Source: Megascapheus bottae
Taxonomy: Eukaryota > Chordata > Mammalia > Rodentia > Geomyidae
Assembly: GCA_024803745.1 (NCBI GenBank)
Contig: JANJXV010000024.1
Span: 17,927,927 to 17,991,926 of the forward strand
Direction of reading: 5' to 3'
Length of the DNA stretch: 64,000 nucleotides
The notes below the pieces were generated by a model. It did no database searches. It was given only the letters and a program-made list of their open reading frames with translations, and had not been told where the DNA came from. Positions 57,191 to 64,000 of the stretch are shown piece by piece. The translations under genes and the position numbers were made by a program. Every line of letters starts with the position of its first letter. Position 1 is the first letter of the stretch.

Positions 57191-57412
57191 GACCATTGAA
57201 TTCCCTTAACATAATGGAAACACTAACAGCTGCCATATGCAAAGCTGTTCGGAAAATTAAACGAACTGCATGGAAAGTGCAAGCACAGCATGTTGCACAT
57301 AGTAGGTCCCCCACAAGCATCATTGGAGAAGAGAGTTGTGCTTCTGGGATTAAACTCATTACAGAAGTCTCTCTTACCAAGTCTTGCATAAGAAAATGTC
57401 CCAGCCAGGTGC

Positions 57413-57652
57413 CAGTGGCTCATGCCTGTAATCCCAGCTACTCAGGAGGCTGAGATCTGAGGATCACAGTTCAAAAACAGCCAAAGCAGGAAACCAGATC
57501 AGACAGAAAAGTCCCCATGACACTCACCGTCAATAACCACTCAAAAACTGGAAGTGGAGCTGCAGCTCAAATGGTAGAGTGCTAGCTTTGTGCAAAAGAG
57601 CGCATGGATAGCACCCTGGCCCTGAGTTCAAGCCCCAGGACTGACAAAAATA
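57413..57652 (+). mobile_element. B1-dID-like dimeric SINE, well preserved
   Basis: Sense: 'gccaggtgccagtggctcatgcctgtaatcccagctactcaggaggctgagatctgagg', 'atgacactcaccgtcaataaccac', 'gtggagctgcagctcaaatggtagagtgctagctttg', 'ctgagttcaagccccagg', A-rich tail. One of the best copies for a consensus. Confidence 0.95.
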
Positions 57653-58265
57653 AAATGTGCTTTCCCATTTTTAACTCCTGTGCTAATGTAGGTCTAACTG
57701 GTACACCAAACTCCATCCTACTATCGTTTTGTGGTTCACTAAAGGGCACAGTGACTTGAGCACATCTGGAAATTGAACAAAAACCTGGCTAGCATTTTTC
57801 TAATTCATATAAGTAAAACAGACTTGTACTTTTTATTATATACCTATATAATCTCTAGGTATTATATCTATCTACACATACAAGTTAATAATGACTTCTG
57901 TAATGTCTCAGATTTAGTGAATCAGTCTGTATTTCTTCAAATAAGCCACTCTTATGTGTTTGGGTTTACTTGAACACATACACAATTATGTTTTTGTCAT
58001 TATCATTGACTAAGAAGAATATCCATGAGAACTCACTAATGGATATAACAAACACCTGTTATATGAATTAGATTCTGGGAAGAAAATCAAATTTACTTCA
58101 AAGGTCTCCGATTAAGATATTTTAGTGAATAAAATAGTTCCAAAATTGTGATCAATGCTAAAGTAACCCTTAAAATGTGGACCCTACTGGTAGCTGGAAT
58201 GTATTATTGCTTCCAAGTTTGAAGAAACGAATGAGAAATCAGTGTTCCAAAGACCACAGAGCATT
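57653..58265. other. Unassigned sequence
   Basis: No supported feature. Confidence 0.4.
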
Positions 58266-58358
58266 TGCTCTTTCTTTCTCTCTCACTTTCTCGCTCTCTC
58301 TTTTTCTCACTTACCCACTCTTGATCTTGCTCTAGCTCTGCGTGTGTGTGTGTGTGTG
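58266..58358. repeat. CT-rich tract followed by (TG)n
   Basis: Imperfect (CT)n to 58,322, then nine TG units at 58,340-58,358. Confidence 0.9.
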
Positions 58359-59779
58359 ATCACAGAGCTTCACAACTAATGTCCTGCTATTGCTTCTGTT
58401 CTTTCTTCCTGCTCTCATATCTTCTAATGACCAATTCTAGCCAGAAGTCATCAGTAGTGGGAGCCGATTCACCAGGGCAAGAAATGGCAGAGAATGAGTC
58501 TAGATCATCAAACAACAACATCCAGCTAGCATATGGAGATAATGAGTGAAGTGTGTCTAGCTCATTGCCACACTACACATGGCTAGAAATCTATTAATGT
58601 ACATTTTATCCTGGCTATTTCTTGTGGGTTCATTTGTGATAGTAAGCTTTCAAAGACATGCTTTAAATGGCAACTTCTTTTACATCTAACAACCTGATCC
58701 AGGCTTCTCTCCCTTTGGTCTTTAGAAACAAGATTCTATTGTACAGTATTTCTCCTTCCGTTTATCCCCAAATGCTGCAACTCTGGTGACATTTTCTTTG
58801 TCAAATCTTATCATGTTTACACGATCAATTTAATGATTGACAAATAGGGTGGTTTAGTCAAGGAAACAGTGAGAATATAGACCACAGCCAGCTGTTTAGA
58901 TCAATGAAAGCATTACTAGAACATTGACGCATGGTAATGGGTGTGAGAAAGTCCTAGTAATGTTAAGAATTGTACATTTATTTTGAGAGCATACTAAACA
59001 TTACCTTTGATGGTGACTTTGTTTTCAAGCCTGAAAATCTGAAAGAAGCAAAACAAAACAAAAACCTATTTTGATCTTTTGATGTTTCCTTGAAACTGGT
59101 TTCTGGAGATGTTTTTGAATGAGAAATGCTTTTTTTATTATTTTTTTTGCTCTGTTTCCCTCCATTCATCCTCACTTTTCTTATTTGTCAGTATTATTCT
59201 CATTATCTAAATGTCAGCTTTTAGCAGTGAGCTTTAATAATACTGATGGCTTCTATAATACCATAAACATATATGCTATTTAAAATAATTCTGAAAATAC
59301 ATATGCTATTTAAAATAAGATTGGCCTTTGAGCTTAAGCTCATAAAAGATATGTTCCAATGAAACCTTGAAAACATCATGTTCAAGTTAAAAAAGACTAT
59401 GTTCAAGAAACATAATTACCAGCCCAAATAAAATAATACACTACACACAATAAAATAAAGGTGCTCAAAAACTTCCAGTGTCAGCATCAAATAAATCACC
59501 AAAGACATAAAAATGCAGCAAACTATGACTCATAACCAGGAGAAAATTCAGTCAAGAGAAATCAACCCTTAAGGGAGAGGGGTAGAACTGGTAAGGTCTG
59601 CTAACTTGATTGCCACAAATACGATTGAGAGTTAAAGAAAAATATAAACACACCAGAAGAAAAAATGGAAGATGTAAACAAAGACAAAAATGATGTCTGG
59701 GTGGTGAAATTATTTTATTTTTAACCTGAAACAATGCAGTAAAGAGGTGTTAGTTTTTATTTAGCTTTTAGTTTGTTTG
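58359..59779. other. Unassigned AT-rich sequence
   Basis: No supported gene or repeat. A short direct repeat 'catatgctatttaaaataa' occurs at about 59,271 and 59,301. Confidence 0.45.
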
Positions 59780-59862
59780 TTGCGGGACTTGAATGCTGGG
59801 CTGTCCCTGAGCTCTTCAGCTCAAGGCTACTGCCCTACCCCTTGAGCCACAGCATCACTCCC
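59780..59862 (-). mobile_element. Solo right-monomer SINE
   Basis: Antisense: 'gcgggacttgaatgctgggctgtccctgagctcttcagctcaaggctactgccctaccccttgagccacagcatcac'. Flanks 'aaagaggtgtta' (about 59,733) and 'agaggggtgtta' (about 59,865) may be a decayed TSD. Confidence 0.82.
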
Positions 59863-60344
59863 TAGAGGGGTGTTATACTTACATGTTTACTTCATATGAA
59901 ATCATTCATAAATAAAGCATTAGTTACTGTCAAAATGGAGCTCAGACAGAAAAAAGTAATCAGACTCTGCAATAGGCAATTAAATATCACCCACTCTGAC
60001 AAACATAATGGAATTAGGAAAACAAGGGGAAATATTTAAAGAATTAGTGGTGGCAAGCTTAGAGTTGTATAGAAACTAAACATACAGAGTTGTATGGAAA
60101 CTAAACATAAGAGAGAAAGAAAAGAAGGAAGGAGGAAAAGAAAGAGACAAAGAGAATAATAGCATGATAAACCTTAACAAAATTGCTGAAAATCAGCTAT
60201 AAAAATTTACGAATTATTACCCCCCAAAAAAGGAAATAAAGAATTTTTAGAAATGCAAGTTTTTGCAATGGCATCTTAAAATGATGAAATAAAAACAAAA
60301 AGCAAAATTTTCTGAGCCTAGAGAAAATGCTTCCCTCTTAGTTT
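59863..60344. other. Unassigned sequence
   Basis: Includes a purine-rich stretch at 60,112-60,155 and a short tandem duplication ('agagttgtat(a/g)gaaactaaacata', about 60,061-60,108). Confidence 0.45.
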
Positions 60345-60845
60345 TTAAAATATATTTTAATGTTACTGTAGAAGTGATATATAGAGGGGTTACAGTTACA
60401 TGAGTAGGTAATGAGCACAGTTCTTTTTGAAGCATGTCTCCCTTTCCCTTACTCTACCCAGTTTTCCTCTCCTGTCCCCACCCACACTGTCCAGTGAGTA
60501 CCACTGCTCATCCTTTATTCTACCTTTTCTATGCCCTTCCCTAACCTCCCAAAGACAAATAAATAAACAAGACAAAAGAATAAGAACAGCAACAACAAAC
60601 CTCTCTTACTTCCTTTTCTTGGAGTTTATTTTGAAAACATTTTATATGATCGTATGCATGTAGCTATTGAGTCCTTAGGATCCGCTCTTTGGTTTCACTG
60701 TGTGAATGTCTACAGAGCTATACAGTTTACCATGCCCCAGTGTATTTTTATTTAACCATTCCATATTATCACAAATGAGAGAAGCCATGTATCCTATATT
60801 TTTGGATCAATCTGGCTTACTTCACTTACTATAACTTTTTCAAAG
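60345..60845 (-). mobile_element. L1 3' part of a 5'-inverted L1
   Basis: Antisense 3' end ('tgttactgtagaagtgatatatagaggggttacagttacatgagtaggtaatg'), C/T-rich tract (60,437-60,550), then 'cctatatttttggatcaatctggcttacttcacttactataacttttt', the complement of the last ORF2 codons and early 3' UTR. It abuts an oppositely oriented piece. Confidence 0.75.
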
Positions 60846-60940
60846 AAAATGTGTTTTTACACAATGAAATCTTACTGATCCATCAAATAAAAAGATATTT
60901 TTGTACCATTTGTAAGAAATGGAAAGTCAAGAAAATATTT
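60846..60940 (+). mobile_element. L1 ORF2 segment, inverted 5' part
   Basis: Sense: 'tgtttttacacaatgaaatcttactgatccatcaaataaaaagat' and 'ttgtaccatttgtaagaaatggaaagtcaagaaaat', equivalent to the WYLYTMEFYAAV..NDIAPFVRKWKDLEK segment. In L1 coordinates it ends where the antisense piece at 60,345-60,845 begins. Confidence 0.72.
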
Positions 60941-60949
60941 CCATATGTG

Positions 60950-61057
60950 TTTTTTGTTGTTGGCTATGGGACTTGAATTTGGGGCCTGAGCATTGTCCCT
61001 GAGCTCTTTTTGCTCAAGACTAATAATGCTCTACCACGTTGAGCCACCGTGCCACTC
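60950..61057 (-). mobile_element. Solo right-monomer SINE
   Basis: Antisense: T-run, 'tatgggacttgaatttggggcctgagcattgtccctgagctctttttgctcaagac', 'gctctaccacgttgagccaccgtgccac'. No left monomer. It adjoins the inverted L1 and may have inserted at its edge. Confidence 0.85.
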
Positions 61058-61282
61058 ACACACACAAAGAAAATATTTAGTCAGACAAGTAGGCCATAAA
61101 AGAACTTGTCATTGGATATCATAGCCCATTCTTACACCAAATTTGATGGTTATGGATAAGGCAGCATTTGTTTTGGTTCTTTTATTTGAAGTTTTAAGAA
61201 CAACTTAATGCATCTCAGAGACGACAACAAAATTTCATGTTGGTCACTGAAAAGAAGGCTGTAGAATAGGTTTTAGCATGTG

Positions 61283-61297
61283 AGCTGCAGTATTTTT
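61283..61297. repeat. TSD of U6-L1 chimera, left copy
   Basis: agctgcagtattttt, matching 61,540-61,554 (agctgtagtgttttt) at 13 of 15 positions. Confidence 0.8.
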
Positions 61298-61469
61298 TAT
61301 CATTTTATTTTTTGTCGGACAATGTTAGTTTACATTCGTCAGGTAGTAGGTGTGTTACTTCTCACACAATGATACCCCTTCTCATTTCTGTCCCCATTTC
61401 TCTCCCTCCCCTCCAGTCATCTTGTTTTCCCTCCTTCCCTTTCCTCTTTCAAATAAACTTATATACATT
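61298..61469 (-). mobile_element. L1 3' UTR portion of a U6-L1 chimera
   Basis: Antisense L1 3' end: T-rich tail, 'gacaatgttagtttacattcgtcaggtagtaggtgtgttac', 'atgatacccc', C/T-rich tract (61,385-61,445), 'ctttcaaataaacttatata', then a direct join to antisense U6 at 61,470. On the minus strand it is downstream of U6 and carries the poly-A end. Confidence 0.88.
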
Positions 61470-61539
61470 ATCCTTGCACAGGGGCCATGGTAATCTTGTC
61501 TCTGTCGTTCCAGTTTTAGTATATGTGCTGCCAAAGCAA
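61470..61539 (-). pseudogene. RNU6 (pseudogene): U6 snRNA retropseudogene fused to L1
   Basis: The minus strand reads 'ggcagcacatatactaaaac', 'ggaacgacagagacaagatt' and 'accatggcccctgtgcaaggat', the 5' ~73 nt of U6 spliceosomal RNA with scattered changes. The region around the ACAGAGA box is recognisable. The last ~34 nt of U6 are absent and L1 3' UTR follows directly. The U6 5' end lies at the TSD border. There is no U6 promoter (no upstream TATA/PSE context expected for a retrocopy). A template switch or RNA ligation product of L1 retrotransposition is the best explanation. Confidence 0.92.
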
Positions 61540-61554
61540 AGCTGTAGTGTTTTT
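61540..61554. repeat. TSD of U6-L1 chimera, right copy
   Basis: agctgtagtgttttt followed by 'aaca', giving a TTTTT/AA nick site typical of the L1 endonuclease. Confidence 0.8.
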
Positions 61555-61857
61555 AACAGAAAATTAAATTATTAGTAGCTAGTAAAAACAGAAAAAACAA
61601 AGACATGACAAAGTATCTCTGAAGTCTTCCGTGTTGGTTCACTGAAGGCACGAAAAATAGTGACAAGACAATGGATTTCTGAACTCACCTTGACAACTTC
61701 TTTGATTAATTCTGTGGTCAAAATAGCTAACCTTGAATGGTACCAATAACGTACTTGGATATTTTCCTTAGCCAATTGAAGACTATGATGCACAAATGTT
61801 GATAGCAGCAGAAGAATGCAGCCAAGGAACCAAATTTTAAATAAGAATTTTAAAAAA
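61555..61857. other. Unassigned sequence
   Basis: A 73-codon minus frame at 61,572-61,793 shows no recognisable domain. Confidence 0.4.
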
Positions 61858-62087
61858 TTGTGCTGGTAGTGGGGCTTGAACTCAGGGCCTAGGTGCTATT
61901 CCTTGGCTTTGGTCTTCACAAGATGCTCTACTGCCTGAACCACAGGGCTCTACTTCTGTATTTTGGGTGGTTAATTGTAAACAAAAGTCTCAGGGACTTT
62001 GCTTCCTGGGCCTGCTTCAAAGTGTAATCCTCAGATCTCAGCCTCCCAAGTAGCTAGGATTTCAAGCATGAGCCACTAAAGCCTGAC
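61858..62087 (-). mobile_element. B1-dID-like dimeric SINE
   Basis: Antisense: 'ggtagtggggcttgaactcagggcctaggtgc', 'tgcctgaaccacaggg', 'gggtggttaattgtaaacaaaagtctcagg', 'cctcagatctcagcctcccaagtagctaggatttcaagcatgagcc'. Confidence 0.92.
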
Positions 62088-64000
62088 ATATGTTTTGAGA
62101 AATACGTTAAAGATCTTATGTATCATAAAAATTTCACTATTGAGAGGGAACAGAAATTTAATCCTATGAAAAATGAAGGTAAATAATTTGTTCCAAATTA
62201 AAAAGTATGTATTTCATGCACAGTAAAAATTATGGGAAAGCATTCATTTCTACAAACCCTGCTGTACAGAAGGAATGACTCTGTTTATATGAAAGTTTCC
62301 ACACAGTTTTATTCTTTAGTTTAGGTGAGAAATATGGAATTTGTACTTGAAAATCTATATTGTCTTATAAGCTTTAATAACAATCTTTTCCTAAACTTCT
62401 TTAAATTGTTGCAAATCTCTTATTTTGTAATTCAGATGACATAAAATGAGAAAGTAAGACCAAAGATCATTTTATGGTGCCTAGATTTTTATGCTTTATG
62501 CTGAAAGCTGGTTCTGTTTTTATATCATGTAAGAAGACTATAAGATATACCTAGGATAAATTCATGCAACTCTAAAGATCTCCTTTAAAACTGAAATTCC
62601 ATTTAGTATTTTATAATAATTTGTTTTTGTAAGCTTTTTTTCCAAAATGGCTAACCAAACCTATTATAAACTCTAGGTGAAGGCAAAGCCTTTAATTAAA
62701 CATGCCACATCTGGCGGTACACACTAGATGGAGAATTATTAGAAGGCTTTTAAATATTTAAGAGGGAGGAATGTAAATTGGTAAGAGAATATTATTAGAG
62801 GAGACAGGATGCATAAAGAATCATCAAACAGAGATTTAATTATTTCTCCGCTCCCCCAAAATGGTAGATATAATGACAAAAGTTGAAGCTCATAGAGCAA
62901 TTATGGTTCCATTTTTATATTTGATTTATTTCTTTTTTTCAAGGAACAACTTCTTTCACTGTTCTTTAGACTATTTGTTGGTGTAAAAATAGAAAATGGC
63001 AGGTATGATGATTTATGTATATGTTCATGTGCATGTAAGTATGCACATCCTCACTCACTCATATGTATACCATGAGTACTAATGTTTTCCAAAGAGGCAG
63101 CATCCTGAATATGGAGTTAACAAGTGAAATCAAGCCAAGTAAAAATACTGAGATGAGGATCCCTGCAAGTGATGATGGCCATATTACCTCAAAGAATGCT
63201 GTATGGAAGCAAATATTTGAGAGGTATAAATATCCTCGTTTGTGTCTGTATAGTGATTGCTCTTAACTAAGGATTTCATTGAGAGAGTAAAATTTATACT
63301 GTTGCATTTGTATTTATCCTCAGATTGCTTGAGCATTTAAAAATATTCTATAGGAACTTTCTAAACTTAACCTGGATCTTTTCTTGATTGTATAATTAGA
63401 CAACACTTTATTTTACCTTGTGGTTTTACACAGGACTCTATTGTCCCTGAAATATATTAATATTTCAGCTCAACCTGATTATTAATGCATAAGAAACAGA
63501 AGGAATCTTAAGTCTCAAGACTTAGACTGTAAAACTAAAGTTATTCCTCTCTGAGAGAACTCGGTGAATCTATTAAGAGGCCTCTGGAGAAAGGGTAACA
63601 CTCAGAAGTCTGGCTGTGGTGAAAGAAATAAGAATATTAACTTCCCTAGTTCAATTACTCCCTATATATCAGTGATTCTCACATGTATATTTCAAACTCA
63701 TATTCCTCCCCAGAGATCCCAGCTGGCATGTTCTATCTCCTACTGACATTTCTGGCCAGCTACCTCAAAGACAACCAACAGTCAATTCTGCCAAAGTAGA
63801 ATTTGTTTCCTCTTCCAGATTTTTCTCTTCATCTTGTCTTCTTTATCTCTGTAACAGTCCTCCAAAGAAAAATATGGCTAAAATAAGGTGGATAGTGTGT
63901 TGGTGCAGATCAGTGCTGGGTAAAGCCAGAAGGAAGGATGGTGGCTTAGGTGGGGATGGTCCATTCTATGAGAGGGAAATTTGTTTTTCCTTTTTTTAGG
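62088..64000. other. Unassigned AT-rich sequence to window end
   Basis: No supported gene, RNA or repeat. Short plus frames at 63,063-63,266 and 63,564-63,746 look random. Confidence 0.45.

Noticed and set aside
61470..61539. Functional U6 snRNA gene
   Set aside because: Truncated at its 3' end, mutated, fused to an L1 tail and bracketed by a TSD.

Overview
The window looks like a gene-poor stretch of a rodent nuclear genome. It is AT-rich with few CpGs, and I could not support any host protein-coding exon, rRNA, tRNA or CRISPR on either strand. Almost everything recognisable is retroposed. The family mix points to Geomyoidea (kangaroo rats, pocket mice, pocket gophers) or a close castorimorph relative. 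There are many dimeric SINEs whose left half is ID/tRNA-Ala-like or B1/7SL-like and whose right half is a second tRNA-like monomer. Such dimers are described as IDL-Geo in Geomyoidea and B1-dID in several squirrel-, dormouse- and beaver-related groups. The taxon is an inference from these repeats, not a database match.

Layout. 1-5 kb: mostly unassigned sequence, one old B1-dID, and a CpG-rich block at 3.4-4.0 kb that may be a decayed processed pseudogene. 5-7.2 kb: an ancient L1 ORF2 split by a younger L1 tail, a SINE, a TCTA microsatellite and an L1 with a 5' inversion. 7.2-19 kb: several SINEs, an old sense L1 ORF2 (11.0-11.8 kb), an old antisense L1 (12.9-13.3 kb), two SINEs stacked head to tail in one target (13.3-13.7 kb), a TG/CG microsatellite and a MaLR-type LTR remnant. 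19.0-19.85 kb: a 5'-truncated antisense L1 with a perfect 18-bp target-site duplication (TSD). 20-29.7 kb: old L1 and B1 fragments in unassigned sequence.

29.7-35.1 kb is the largest structure: a nearly full-length L1 whose 5' two thirds (ORF1, endonuclease, part of the reverse transcriptase) is inverted relative to its 3' third, with a 14-bp TSD, as twin priming would produce. 35-41 kb: SINEs, old L1 ORF2 antisense (38.4-40.35 kb) and a 66-bp L1 tail insertion with TSD. 41-45 kb: mostly unassigned, with MIR-like relics. 46-47.4 kb: SINEs of both orientations and a 131-bp L1 tail insertion with TSD. 47.4-55 kb: unassigned sequence, SINEs, a MaLR relic and a MIR-like relic. 55.39-56.28 kb: two independent L1 insertions only about 90 bp apart, one just 56 bp long, both with perfect TSDs. 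57-62 kb: SINEs, an inverted L1 at 60.3-60.9 kb, and at 61.28-61.55 kb a U6 snRNA-L1 chimeric retropseudogene with TSD. 62.1-64 kb: nothing recognised.

There is no pathway or operon. The sequence is best read as an archive of L1 activity: L1 machinery made the L1 copies, mobilised the SINEs and templated the U6 fusion. I found no sign of a previously undescribed coding system. The most interesting signals are the U6-L1 chimera, three 5'-inverted L1s, and several ultra-short L1 insertions with clean TSDs.
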